Below the pieces are notes generated by a model that saw only the letters and a list, made by a program, of their open reading frames with translations, was not told the DNA's origin and did not search any database. This document shows, in pieces, positions 29,559-37,586 of a stretch of 39,521 nucleotides of DNA; the stretch's first letter is position 1; every line of letters starts with the position of its first letter. The DNA lies in assembly GCA_023229175.1 (NCBI GenBank), contig JALNZV010000019.1, positions 1 through 39,521 of the forward strand, in the 5' to 3' direction. The DNA comes from Tissierellaceae bacterium (GTDB lineage: Bacteria; Bacillota; Clostridia; Tissierellales; Tissierellaceae). A program made the translations under genes and the position numbers.

Positions 29559-31510
29559 TGAAAGCATTAGCTATAAAATATCGTCCCAAGACATTTGATG
29601 ATGTAGTAGAGCAAGGTTCCGTTAAACAAATATTGCAGGAGCAACTAAGAACAAAGACCCATCAAAACTGTTATTTATTTACAGGTGGAGCCGGAACTGG
29701 AAAGACCACTTGCGCAAGAATATTTGCAAATGAAATTAATGGTAATAAAGGTAATCCAATAGAGATAGACGCTGCATCTAATAACGGTGTGGAGAATGTA
29801 AGGGAAATCATCGAGAATGCTAAATTCAAGGCCTTAGATGCTCCTTACAAAGTTTATATTATAGATGAGTGCTTCCACGAAGATACTTTAATTAACTTAG
29901 CAGATGGAAGAAGGCTACCAATAAAAGATATAGAAATTGGAATGGAGGTTAATAACCTAATTGGAGAAGGAATAGTAAAAAATGTTTTTAAGAACTTGAC
30001 TTCTTTAGACCGATTATGTATAATAAAATTGACAGATGGTTCTCAGATGCTTACCACCAAAGACCATTTATTCTTTACTAATAACGGATGGATAGAAGCA
30101 TCTCAACTAAATGAGGAGGATATTATATATGAAGGATTTGCAGTGTCAGATATGTGGTCAAAGATTTCAAAACAAGACATTCAGAAAGACCTGTTCAAAA
30201 GATTGCATGAAGAAACTGATATCAAGGAGCGAGCATCAGACAATGCAGTCAAAAGCAGGGCAGAAGCAGAGGAAAGAGAGTTCGGCCAGAATGAAAGCTC
30301 AAAACCCAATGCATCAACGAGCCAACATAGAAAAGATGATAGAGACCAAGAAAAGAAATGGGACTCTCAATCAACCATTCAAGGTGAGAGGCGGAAACGG
30401 GAAATATACCCCAGAGCAATTAACTCTATTCCAGTTTCTATCAACGGATTGGATTTTAGAATATCCGATTCCTACAAAGATACCGAAGGGAAATGGATAC
30501 CCAACTTGTTACAAAGTAGACCTTGCCTTACCAAGCAGAATGCTGGCGATAGAGGTGGATGGGAGAGCCCATGCCTGGAAAAGTGGTTTATTGAAAGATT
30601 TGAAGAAAACGGAATTGCTCCAGCAATTAGGGTGGAAAGTATTGAGATTTACCAACCAGGAAATAAAAATGAATCTTTCGAGAGTTATATTGGAGATAGA
30701 GAAAAATCTTTAGGATTTATTGAGCTTTATGATTTAGAGGTGAGTGGTCACTCATCATACTTTGCAAATGATATATTAGTTCATAATTGTCATATGTTAT
30801 CAACCGGGGCATGGAATGCAATGCTTAAGTTGATTGAGGAACCGCCTGCTCAAACAATATTCATCTTCTGTACAACAGACCCTCAAAAAATACCGGCAAC
30901 CATCATTTCAAGGGTACAGCGATATGACTTCCAAAGAATCACCTATCAATCAGTGGTAGACAGATTAAAAAATATTTTGGCTTGGGAAAACGAAACAGAA
31001 GAGGTTCAAGGTTCTTTTAATTATGATGATGAAGCACTTGGTTACATAGCTAAATTAGCTGATGGTGGAATGAGAGATGCAATAACTTTACTGGATAAAT
31101 GTATTAGCTATAATACAGAAATCAGTGTAGAAAGCGTTGTAGAAGCTCTTGGAACTATCAATTACGATGTAATGTTTGAATTAACGGAATCTATCATTAA
31201 TATGAACCCCAGCGAAGCTGTAAAAGTAATTGAGGAAGCTCATAGAAGCGGCGTTGACTTAAAGCAATTCATAAAGCAATATAGTTACTTTGTATTGGAT
31301 GCTTACAAGTATTACTTAATTGGAGACTTTGAATACCTGCAAATTCCTTCAACTTATGCAGATAAATTGGATGCATGGGATGATGAAACTTATGAATTTA
31401 TTAAAGAATTATTAGCAGAAATCATCAAGTTAAATGCTGACATCAAATGGGAACCAAGCCCTAAACCCTTAATCGAAGCTACTATAATTTTATTATGTCA
31501 GGAGGAATAA
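29558..31510 (+). CDS. dnaX: DNA polymerase III gamma/tau-like clamp-loader subunit interrupted by an intein
   Basis: A 650-residue precursor. The N-extein (1-104) has the DnaX start IKYRPKTFDDVVEQ, Walker A in FTGGAGTGKTT (residues 42-51), DAASNNGVENVREII and the Walker B start VYIIDE. The intein occupies residues 105-410. The C-extein resumes CHMLSTGAWNAMLKLIEEPP, then CTTDPQKIPATIISR. Joined, DECHMLS restores the DExH-type Walker B of DnaX and leaves a 344-residue mature protein without the long tau tail. It loads the phage sliding clamp with the delta' and delta genes that follow. Activity should require intein removal. Confidence 0.92.
   Translation: MKALAIKYRPKTFDDVVEQGSVKQILQEQLRTKTHQNCYLFTGGAGTGKTTCARIFANEINGNKGNPIEIDAASNNGVENVREIIENAKFKALDAPYKVYIIDECFHEDTLINLADGRRLPIKDIEIGMEVNNLIGEGIVKNVFKNLTSLDRLCIIKLTDGSQMLTTKDHLFFTNNGWIEASQLNEEDIIYEGFAVSDMWSKISKQDIQKDLFKRLHEETDIKERASDNAVKSRAEAEEREFGQNESSKPNASTSQHRKDDRDQEKKWDSQSTIQGERRKREIYPRAINSIPVSINGLDFRISDSYKDTEGKWIPNLLQSRPCLTKQNAGDRGGWESPCLEKWFIERFEENGIAPAIRVESIEIYQPGNKNESFESYIGDREKSLGFIELYDLEVSGHSSYFANDILVHNCHMLSTGAWNAMLKLIEEPPAQTIFIFCTTDPQKIPATIISRVQRYDFQRITYQSVVDRLKNILAWENETEEVQGSFNYDDEALGYIAKLADGGMRDAITLLDKCISYNTEISVESVVEALGTINYDVMFELTESIINMNPSEAVKVIEEAHRSGVDLKQFIKQYSYFVLDAYKYYLIGDFEYLQIPSTYADKLDAWDDETYEFIKELLAEIIKLNADIKWEPSPKPLIEATIILLCQEE
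29870..30787 (+). mobile_element. Intein in DnaX Walker B site (306 aa) with out-of-frame endonuclease
   Basis: Cys105 starts the intein at TGC 29870-29872: CFHEDTLINLADGRRLPIKD is splicing block A. LTTKDHLFFTNNGWIEASQL (block B, T..H) follows near residues 165-184. Near the end YDLEVSGHSSYFANDILVHN carries blocks F and G with the terminal His-Asn; the next extein residue is Cys411. All residues for standard splicing are present. The ~195-residue stretch between blocks B and F has no LAGLIDADG or other endonuclease in the intein frame and is Lys/Glu/Ser-rich and disordered-looking, because the same DNA encodes a complete endonuclease in the +1 frame. Confidence 0.92.
30129..30713 (+). CDS. 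Homing endonuclease (EDxHD/Vsr-like) nested out of frame in the intein
   Basis: A 194-residue ORF, one frame off the intein, starting at ATG 30129 behind AGGAGG (30114-30119, 9-base spacing) and ending in TAG at 30711-30713. It opens with a Cys4 zinc finger (C6, C9, C22, C26), then a NUMOD3-like SSARMKAQNPM. The nuclease domain follows: E111 in ILEYPIP, D131 in YKVDLALPS, IEVDGRAHAW with D144 and H148, and LGWKVLRFTNQEI, the pattern of Vsr/DUF559-type and EDxHD homing enzymes. It begins just after splicing block B and ends just before block F. It probably cuts intein-less dnaX to spread the element. Confidence 0.88.
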   Translation: MKDLQCQICGQRFQNKTFRKTCSKDCMKKLISRSEHQTMQSKAGQKQRKESSARMKAQNPMHQRANIEKMIETKKRNGTLNQPFKVRGGNGKYTPEQLTLFQFLSTDWILEYPIPTKIPKGNGYPTCYKVDLALPSRMLAIEVDGRAHAWKSGLLKDLKKTELLQQLGWKVLRFTNQEIKMNLSRVILEIEKNL

Positions 31511-31512
31511 AG

Positions 31513-32334
31513 ATGATAGGTCAGGAAAGACTTCTAACAAGAATAGATAAAATGATTGAAGCTGGATTTCCTCGATTCGTTATCATTTGCGGAGAAGCAA
31601 ATAGTGGTCGTAAGTTAATAGCCAATCGAATTGCGAAGAGATTAAATGCTCATCTAATAAAGAGTGATATTAAAGTAGATAATGTACGCGAAATCATTGC
31701 ATTGGCTTATAAACAAAGTGAGCCTATTTTATATTTACTTCCAGATGCAGATAAGATGAGTCCAGCGGCAAAGAATGTATTACTCAAAGTAACTGAAGAA
31801 CCTCCAAGAAAAGCCTATTTCATTATGATTTTAAAGGATATCAATAATACATTAGCAACATTAAAAAGTAGAGGTACAGTATTAAATATCGACCCTTACA
31901 CTCCAAAGGAAATATTAGATTATGCAGAGTTAAAGAAATATGAACTATCTAGAGAAGAACAATCAATAGTTTCAAACCTATGTACCGTTCCTGGAGAAGT
32001 TGATATTCTAATGAGATATAATATCCTTGAATTTTATGAATTTGTAGAAACAGTTGTCAACAATATAGGGATAGTGAATGGAGCTAATGCTTTTAAGATA
32101 GGATTAAAACTTAATTGCAAAGAGAATGATGAAGGATGGAATATTAATCTATTCATGAGAGCGATAATGTTTGTATGTAGGGATAGAATGATAGAACAAC
32201 CTCTTCTCCAATACAAAGAGAGTATCAGGATAACAAGTAAATACTTATCCCAATTAAATATTACCGGAGTCAATAAACCTTCTACAATTGATATGTGGAT
32301 ATTGGAGATGAGGGGAATATGGATTCAAGATTAA
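31513..32334 (+). CDS. Clamp-loader delta'-like AAA+ protein
   Basis: A 273-residue protein starting at ATG 31513 (AGGAGG overlaps the dnaX stop). It shows ICGEANSGRKLIANRIAKRL in the place of a Walker A, but the glycine-rich loop lacks the usual GKT/S triplet. YLLPDADKMSPAAKNVLLKVTEEPP replaces the Walker B/SRC region of DnaX. A degenerate ATP site plus the conserved ...K..EEPP motif is what is expected of delta' (HolB), the non-hydrolysing stator. It lies between dnaX and the delta-like gene. Confidence 0.85.
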   Translation: MIGQERLLTRIDKMIEAGFPRFVIICGEANSGRKLIANRIAKRLNAHLIKSDIKVDNVREIIALAYKQSEPILYLLPDADKMSPAAKNVLLKVTEEPPRKAYFIMILKDINNTLATLKSRGTVLNIDPYTPKEILDYAELKKYELSREEQSIVSNLCTVPGEVDILMRYNILEFYEFVETVVNNIGIVNGANAFKIGLKLNCKENDEGWNINLFMRAIMFVCRDRMIEQPLLQYKESIRITSKYLSQLNITGVNKPSTIDMWILEMRGIWIQD

Positions 32335-32366
32335 GACCAGATGAAATGTGCAGAAGGGGTAAATAA

Positions 32367-33305
32367 ATGCAATTACACGAACTCAAAGAACAATTGGTTA
32401 AAAAGACTCTTCAACCACTTTATATATTTACCGGCGAAGAAATAGCTATAATGAATATCTATATTGATAAGATAGCAAAGATTGTAGGATCAAAGGCCAA
32501 GCGGGTAGATAGTATAGCTTCAATATTTGGGAAATTACAAAACCAATCGTTTATGAATAAGCCAAGCTGTTATGTTATTCGAGATGATAAAGAATACTTA
32601 GCTGAGGAAAAGATATGGGATACACTAAATAGCGGAGCTGTACAAGGAGATAATATCATCATATTAGTATATAGCAACCTCGATAAGAGAAGTAAGTTTT
32701 ACAAGCGACATGTTGATATGTTCACAGAATTTGAAAAACTTATTCCGGAAGTATTGGCCAAGTATATTAAGAAAGAGATTGGATTGGATGTAAAGAAAGG
32801 TGTACAATTCGCAGAACTATGTGATTGTAACTATAGTAGGATATTATTAGAGTGCGATAAGCTAAAACATCTATCCGCCGCAAGGAAATGTGATATCGAT
32901 ACAGCATATGAAATAGCCATTAAAGAGAAGTTAATTTACACCTCTCCAAAAGATGTAATATTTGAATTGATAGATGCAGTATGTAAAAGGCAAGCAGAAA
33001 GAAGTTATAATCTATTAGAGGAATTGATGGCAATAAATGAAAACCCATTAGGAGCAATTAGCTTATTATACACCAATTTCAGGTCAATGTTATTAGTTCA
33101 ATCTGCTGGAGCAGGAGCAGATATAACCAAGAGAACAGGTCTAACTGGATGGCAAGTAAAATTAGCAAAGGAAAAAGGAATTAATTACAGTGTTGGAGAA
33201 TTGGTTAAATATCTTAGACTAATAAGAGAAACAGAAAAGGGAATTAAAACCGGAGCAATTGAACAATCAATGTCATTACATTATATAATAGCAAATGTCT
33301 TGTAG
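32367..33305 (+). CDS. Clamp-loader delta-like subunit
   Basis: A 312-residue protein with the HolA layout: LYIFTGEEIAIMNIYIDKI at residues ~18-36, the clamp-opening region with aromatic and acidic residues, KYIKKEIGLDVKKGVQFAEL and ISLLYTNFRSMLLVQSA in the helical collar, and a HolA-like C-terminal QSMSLHYIIANVL. Delta opens the clamp by touching its hydrophobic pocket. With dnaX and delta' this completes a clamp loader of bacterial type, so the phage need not borrow the host's. Confidence 0.85.
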   Translation: MQLHELKEQLVKKTLQPLYIFTGEEIAIMNIYIDKIAKIVGSKAKRVDSIASIFGKLQNQSFMNKPSCYVIRDDKEYLAEEKIWDTLNSGAVQGDNIIILVYSNLDKRSKFYKRHVDMFTEFEKLIPEVLAKYIKKEIGLDVKKGVQFAELCDCNYSRILLECDKLKHLSAARKCDIDTAYEIAIKEKLIYTSPKDVIFELIDAVCKRQAERSYNLLEELMAINENPLGAISLLYTNFRSMLLVQSAGAGADITKRTGLTGWQVKLAKEKGINYSVGELVKYLRLIRETEKGIKTGAIEQSMSLHYIIANVL

Positions 33306-33320
33306 AGGAGTCTGCATGTT

Positions 33321-33542
33321 ATGAGAAAGAAGGTGGTGATGGTGGTAGATACTCCAAATCAAAATTACTCAATTCCTCAAGAGAAAAGTAGTAGAATGGA
33401 TATATGTAAAAGATGCGGAAGAAAATTAAAAAATCCAGAATCTATTGAAATGGGATTTGGTAAAATATGTTATCAAAAGTTTATGGCAGAATCATTACTA
33501 AAACCTTTATTTGTGATTAGTAAAAAGGAGAAGAATAAGTGA
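33321..33542 (+). CDS. Small DUF6011-type zinc protein, 73 aa
   Basis: ATG 33321 has GAGGAG at 33305-33310. The motif DICKRCGRKLKNPESIEMGF, followed by GKICYQKF, is the same CxxCGR.L..P.S..MG.G..C pattern as in the 27646 gene. No enzyme motif. Its TGA overlaps the GTG start of the next gene. Placement at the end of the clamp-loader operon does not define a role. Confidence 0.7.
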   Translation: MRKKVVMVVDTPNQNYSIPQEKSSRMDICKRCGRKLKNPESIEMGFGKICYQKFMAESLLKPLFVISKKEKNK

Positions 33543-33889
33543 GAATAATTGATAATTGGCAATATAGATACATAGAAAAATGTCTATATACTTATCATGA
33601 GATTAGAGATAGTAAATTAGATACAGAAATGAGAATGAAACAAGCTATTGATAATGCATTGGACTTCTTCAAGGGAACATGTCATGAAACAATGATGAGA
33701 TCATTTTATTTCGAAGCTGATAAACATAGAAAAACCTTAACTAATGCAGGACACTATAGATGGGTATGTGAAGAGTTGGTGCAAACCGAAGAGCCTAATG
33801 GATATGTAATGAGAAGAGAAATTGTATATAGAGTAGCAATGAACTGTTACGCCTTAAATTTATTCCAATTAAAACAAAATAACAGTTGA
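33539..33889 (+). CDS. Hypothetical protein, possibly a late-gene regulator
   Basis: A 116-residue protein starting with GTG at 33539, which overlaps the upstream TGA; AAAGGAG (33524-33530) is 8 bases before it. The protein is helical, with DNWQYRYIEKCLYTYHEIRD at the start and ending REIVYRVAMNCYALNLFQL. Its size and place before the packaging genes resemble ArpU/RinA-type late regulators, but I see no convincing helix-turn-helix, so this is weak. Confidence 0.6.
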   Translation: MRIIDNWQYRYIEKCLYTYHEIRDSKLDTEMRMKQAIDNALDFFKGTCHETMMRSFYFEADKHRKTLTNAGHYRWVCEELVQTEEPNGYVMRREIVYRVAMNCYALNLFQLKQNNS

Positions 33890-33914
33890 ATTTTGTACTA
33901 ATATGTTATATAAT
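33886..33914 (+). promoter_or_regulatory. Class A promoter P4
   Basis: TTGAAT (33886-33891), 17 bases, TATAAT (33909-33914), core ATGTTATATAAT. The -35 begins inside the last codon of the previous gene. It drives a single gene that ends in its own terminator. Confidence 0.85.
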
Positions 33915-33970
33915 AATAATAACAGGGATACAGATTATCACCTAACTATAAAAACTTTGGAGAAATAAAA

Positions 33971-34618
33971 ATGACAATTACAACACTTAAAGAAAGAATT
34001 CAAAAGGTGGAAGCTAAGATAGCTAAGAAGGAAAACACCATTCAAAAGAAACAAGGTTGGATAGCTAGTGGTAAAAAAGATGAAAGCGAATGCAGTTGGC
34101 TTCAGGAAGATATCGTAAGATTAGGCAAGGAAATAGCAGAAGCTAAAAAGACCCTTGATAAATACAACAATCAATTAGCTGGAGCAATAGAAAGAGAAAG
34201 CATTTTAATAAGCGAAATCCCGGAGGCGTTAAAGTCAATGCAAGACCAATTAGTAGAAGAATGGGATGCATGGGATATAAGAAGAAAAACCAATCTACAA
34301 GCTAAGTACCAAGAGCTCGGATGGAAGAAATTCTTTGAAGCAGGATTCACCGGAGCAGATTATGAATTCAAAGACATCTCCAAAGAACAGATTCATAACA
34401 ACAATGTCAAATGTGCAAAAGATGCAATCATTGATTTATATAATAGGGTTAAAGCAATAACCGGAAAAGTAACAGATTGGGGAAACATACATTGTGGTGG
34501 AAAAGCATTAAACGGTTGGGTAGCCGGAGAAAATGGAAAAGCAAAAGTAGAAACAATCGGAGCTGGAGGATATAATATCCAAGAATATCACCTAAGAGTA
34601 TTGGTAAACCAAATCTAA
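33971..34618 (+). CDS. Coiled-coil protein in a monocistronic unit
   Basis: A 215-residue protein. Residues ~1-75 form a long coiled coil (TLKERIQKVEAKIAKKENTI, then LGKEIAEAKKTLDKYNNQL). The C-terminal ~100 residues make a compact domain (KFFEAGFTGADYEFKDISKE; WGNIHCGGKALNGWVAG). No known family is clear to me, though similar proteins occur in clostridial and bacillus phages. It is flanked by its own strong promoter (33886) and a strong terminator (34637), so it is made alone and in quantity. Confidence 0.75.
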   Translation: MTITTLKERIQKVEAKIAKKENTIQKKQGWIASGKKDESECSWLQEDIVRLGKEIAEAKKTLDKYNNQLAGAIERESILISEIPEALKSMQDQLVEEWDAWDIRRKTNLQAKYQELGWKKFFEAGFTGADYEFKDISKEQIHNNNVKCAKDAIIDLYNRVKAITGKVTDWGNIHCGGKALNGWVAGENGKAKVETIGAGGYNIQEYHLRVLVNQI

Positions 34619-34636
34619 TCAAATTTTAAACACTTT

Positions 34637-34676
34637 AAAGCCTTTCAACCACTTAACAAAGATTGAAAGGCTTTTT
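34637..34676 (+). terminator. Strong rho-independent terminator
   Basis: AAAGCCTTTCAA (34637-34648) pairs perfectly with TTGAAAGGCTTT (34663-34674), a 12-bp stem with a 14-base loop and T5. It ends the monocistronic unit before the packaging genes. Confidence 0.92.
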
Positions 34677-34695
34677 ATATGAGAAGGAAAAGAGA

Positions 34696-34980
34696 ATGCA
34701 TTATTTCAAAGAACAAGAAGAAGCAATAGACCTATTTAAGAAAATAGCTCAAACGGCGGATGGAAAGAAACTAATATATTTAGTTGTACAATCTAAATCA
34801 GATATAAAGAAATTACAGAAGGATTTAGCAATCTTATTACAAGATTATCAAATAAAATTAACAACTAATTCTGTACAACTTCAAGGAACTAAATCAACTC
34901 CAGCATTAAAAATAATAATTGTAAACAATATGCCAGATAAGGTAAAAGGGTTGCCGGAAGAATCAACAATATATGCGTAA
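34696..34980 (+). CDS. Hypothetical protein, 94 aa
   Basis: I start at ATG 34696 (AGAAGGAAAAGAG upstream) rather than at the TTG within the terminator stem at 34663. The protein alternates helix and strand (EQEEAIDLFKKIAQTADGKK, then LIYLVVQSKSDIKKLQ; SVQLQGTKSTPALKIIIVNN). No family recognised. It opens a run of small genes before terminase. A promoter for this run is not obvious, so some readthrough of the terminator may occur. Confidence 0.6.
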   Translation: MHYFKEQEEAIDLFKKIAQTADGKKLIYLVVQSKSDIKKLQKDLAILLQDYQIKLTTNSVQLQGTKSTPALKIIIVNNMPDKVKGLPEESTIYA

Positions 34981-35024
34981 GGGTAGGCGCGAAAATGTTA
35001 AAGAAAATAAAGGAGTAAAAGGCA

Positions 35025-35351
35025 ATGAAAAAGTTATTTATATCTCAACCTATGAGTGGTAAAACGGATGAGGAAATATTAAGGGAAAGAAAGGAAGCTA
35101 TTAAATTAGCAAAAGATATAATCGGAGAAGAAATTGAAGTATTAGAAACATTCTTTGATTACCTCGGACCAAATAAAAAACCATTGCATTATTTAGCTAA
35201 ATCATTAGAATATTTAGCAGAAGCAGATATAGCTTACTTTCTTCCAGGATGGGAAAACTCAAGAGGATGTAAAATAGAGCATAGATGTCCGGTAGAATAT
35301 GGAATAGATAGATTTATTATCCTATTGAATAAAAAAGAAGAAATAAGTTAA
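35025..35351 (+). CDS. DUF4406 protein (nucleoside 2-deoxyribosyltransferase-like)
   Basis: A 108-residue protein with KLFISQPMSGKTDEEILRER at the start, YLAEADIAYFLPGWENSRG and a C-terminal EHRCPVEYG. This is the DUF4406 branch of the nucleoside 2-deoxyribosyltransferase fold, which moves bases between deoxyribosides or hydrolyses them. Phages use such enzymes on damaged or competing nucleotides. AAGGAG lies upstream of ATG 35025. Confidence 0.85.
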   Translation: MKKLFISQPMSGKTDEEILRERKEAIKLAKDIIGEEIEVLETFFDYLGPNKKPLHYLAKSLEYLAEADIAYFLPGWENSRGCKIEHRCPVEYGIDRFIILLNKKEEIS

Positions 35352-35370
35352 AATAGAAAGGAGGATAAGA

Positions 35371-35925
35371 ATGGCAAGAGCTAAATATAATAATGATAAG
35401 TTAACAAAACAACAAGAAATATTTGTTAATGAATTAGTAAAAGGAAATACCCAAAGACAAGCTTACCTAAAAGCTTATCCTTCTAAGAAGAAATGGAAGG
35501 AATCCTCTATAGATTGTGAAGCATCAAAGTTGTTTAGTAACTCAAAGGTGAAACAAAGGTATGATGAATTATTGTACAAAATGAGGGAAAATGAACAAAA
35601 GAACACTCAATGGACAAGAGACCAATCTATTGAAACGTTAAGATATGTAATAGATATGAACCGAAAGGATATGGAGCGAATAAGCAATGCTTTCGAAGAT
35701 GAGTTAGAAATATTACAAAAGCTAATGAAGGAAGACCCGAAGAAAGCCCCTCAGTATTTGAGAGAGATACTTAAACAACAAAAGTCAAGAAGAGCTTCCA
35801 GAGTAAACAATAAAGGTATAACAGATGCAGTGGCAGAATTAAACAAAATGCAAGGATTTAATGAGGAGACAATTAACCTGAATGGGACAGTGATATTCGC
35901 GGAAGAAGATGAATTAGAAGATTAA
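35371..35925 (+). CDS. Terminase small subunit
   Basis: A 184-residue protein of the Terminase_2 type. KLTKQQEIFVNELVKGNTQR, followed by QAYLKAYPSKKKW, is the DNA-binding helix-turn-helix that recognises the packaging site. A coiled-coil part follows (EDELEILQKLMKEDPKK). AGGAGG precedes ATG 35371. It should form the ring that selects phage DNA for the large subunit at 36251. Confidence 0.9.
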   Translation: MARAKYNNDKLTKQQEIFVNELVKGNTQRQAYLKAYPSKKKWKESSIDCEASKLFSNSKVKQRYDELLYKMRENEQKNTQWTRDQSIETLRYVIDMNRKDMERISNAFEDELEILQKLMKEDPKKAPQYLREILKQQKSRRASRVNNKGITDAVAELNKMQGFNEETINLNGTVIFAEEDELED

Positions 35926-35950
35926 CATTAACTAAAGTGGGAGCGAATGA

Positions 35951-36247
35951 ATGAGCAGGGTTATTGGAGTTGTAAGCGAATATAAAATACTACAAAATGA
36001 AAGAGATTATATAGTAGTAAACACAAAAGGTAACTATGATAATCACGGACACTTTAAAAAGCTATCAACCTGTTATCTGATTATTAGACTAATGCAGAAA
36101 AGAACAATCCCCAAGAAATCTTTCATGTTAGAAGCCGCAAGACGGATAACCATCGATCAGAAATATAAACAAGTATTAGAGATGAAGCAGGAAAAGAACA
36201 AGCAAAGACAAAGATATTTCAATCCGAATAAAAGGGTGAGGCGATAG
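35951..36247 (+). CDS. Small basic protein between terminase subunits, 98 aa
   Basis: ATG 35951 follows GTGGGAGCG. It starts SRVIGVVSEYKILQNERDYI and contains GNYDNHGHFKKLSTCYLIIR. The second half is very basic (RRITIDQKYKQVLEMKQEKN, then KQRQRYFNPNKRVRR), so nucleic-acid binding is likely. Unknown family. Insertion of a small gene between the terminase subunits is seen in some phages, and it may help packaging. Confidence 0.6.
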   Translation: MSRVIGVVSEYKILQNERDYIVVNTKGNYDNHGHFKKLSTCYLIIRLMQKRTIPKKSFMLEAARRITIDQKYKQVLEMKQEKNKQRQRYFNPNKRVRR

Positions 36248-36250
36248 GAT

Positions 36251-37555
36251 ATGAATACAGAGCTTGTAACAAAAAAGAAATTACCAGAGTTAATCGGTAG
36301 AGGATATAAGAAGTTTTGGAATTTCAAAGGACGTTACAGAGTGCTTAAAGGAGGCAGGGGTAGTAAGAAATCTACAACCGCCTCCTTTTGGTTTCCATAT
36401 AATATGATGAAGTATTGGCATACTTATGGATTAAAACCTTGTACACTCGTAATTAGAAGGTATTTTAATACTCATAGAGATAGTACCTTTGCTCAGATAA
36501 GATGGGCTATAAATAGATTAGGGGTATCTCACTTATGGAAAGCAACAAAGTCTCCACTTGAATTAATCTACATACCTTCAGGGCAAAAGATAATGTTCAG
36601 AGGATTAGATGACCCTCAGTCCATAACATCTATTACAGTAGAAGATGGAGAGCTGTGCTGGGTATGGTGGGAAGAAGCATTCCAATGTACAAACGAGGAA
36701 GATTTTAACAAGGTGGATATGTCCATAAGAGGCGAAATGCCCAAACCATTATTTAAACAACATACATTAACCTTTAACCCTTGGAGTGAAAAGATATGGC
36801 TGAAAAAGACATTCTTTGATAAGGTAGGAGCTGATGGATTAAGCGAAGATGAAGATATATTAGCATTAACAAAGAATTATGATTGTAATGAATTCCTTGG
36901 AGATGATGACCGTAGAATCTTTGAAAAGATGAAAGAAGAGAACCCAAGAAGATATAGTATTGAAGGGGAAGGTAATTGGGGTATTGCAGAAGGACTTGTA
37001 TTTGAGAATTGGCAGGAGCTGGACTTTGATGCTAATTATATGAAACGTCAATTGGACAGAGATGACTCTCCCAAATATAGACAACTTCATGGGATTGACT
37101 TTGGATATACCAATGATCCTACTGCATTCATTGCATTATTGGCAGATGAGAAAGAGAAGAAGATATTCATTTATGATGAAGTGTACAAAACTCACATGAA
37201 GAACAAAGATATACATGCATCATTAAAATATAAAGGATTTGAAAGAGCAAGGATATGCGCAGACTCAGCAGACCCTAAAACAATCGACGAATTAAAAGAC
37301 CTTGGATTATATAGAATGTTTGGAGCGAAGAAAGTTAAAGGCTCAGTTAAAGCAGGAATTCAGAAGCTCCAGGATTATAAGATTTATGTTCATCCATCTT
37401 GCGTAAATACTGTAGTAGAATTAAGTAACTATGTATGGGCAACAGATAAGGATAGCGGAAAGCCAAGTACCGACCCTATAGATGAATACAATCATTTAAT
37501 GGACGCTCTAAGATATGCAACAGAAGAATTAAATTCTACTAACTTTAGCTGGTAA
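36251..37555 (+). CDS. Terminase large subunit (PBSX/SPP1-like)
   Basis: A 434-residue packaging motor. Walker A KGGRGSKKST lies at residues ~33-42, and the Walker B-type CWVWWEEAFQ follows. The C-terminal nuclease has LHGIDFGYTNDPTAFIALL and a late ICADSADPKTIDELK with an acidic DEYNHLMDALRY end, the metal-binding residues of the RNase H fold. It pumps and cuts concatemeric DNA. Only AGGAT precedes ATG 36251, so expression may depend on the upstream genes. Confidence 0.94.
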   Translation: MNTELVTKKKLPELIGRGYKKFWNFKGRYRVLKGGRGSKKSTTASFWFPYNMMKYWHTYGLKPCTLVIRRYFNTHRDSTFAQIRWAINRLGVSHLWKATKSPLELIYIPSGQKIMFRGLDDPQSITSITVEDGELCWVWWEEAFQCTNEEDFNKVDMSIRGEMPKPLFKQHTLTFNPWSEKIWLKKTFFDKVGADGLSEDEDILALTKNYDCNEFLGDDDRRIFEKMKEENPRRYSIEGEGNWGIAEGLVFENWQELDFDANYMKRQLDRDDSPKYRQLHGIDFGYTNDPTAFIALLADEKEKKIFIYDEVYKTHMKNKDIHASLKYKGFERARICADSADPKTIDELKDLGLYRMFGAKKVKGSVKAGIQKLQDYKIYVHPSCVNTVVELSNYVWATDKDSGKPSTDPIDEYNHLMDALRYATEELNSTNFSW

Positions 37556-37586
37556 ATGAGGCGTCATAATATATGCGGAAGTCAAT

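Noticed and set aside
34974..35060. 29-residue ORF starting MRKGRREN
   Set aside because: Overlaps both neighbours, has no clear ribosome binding site, and its text is Lys/Asn-rich chance.
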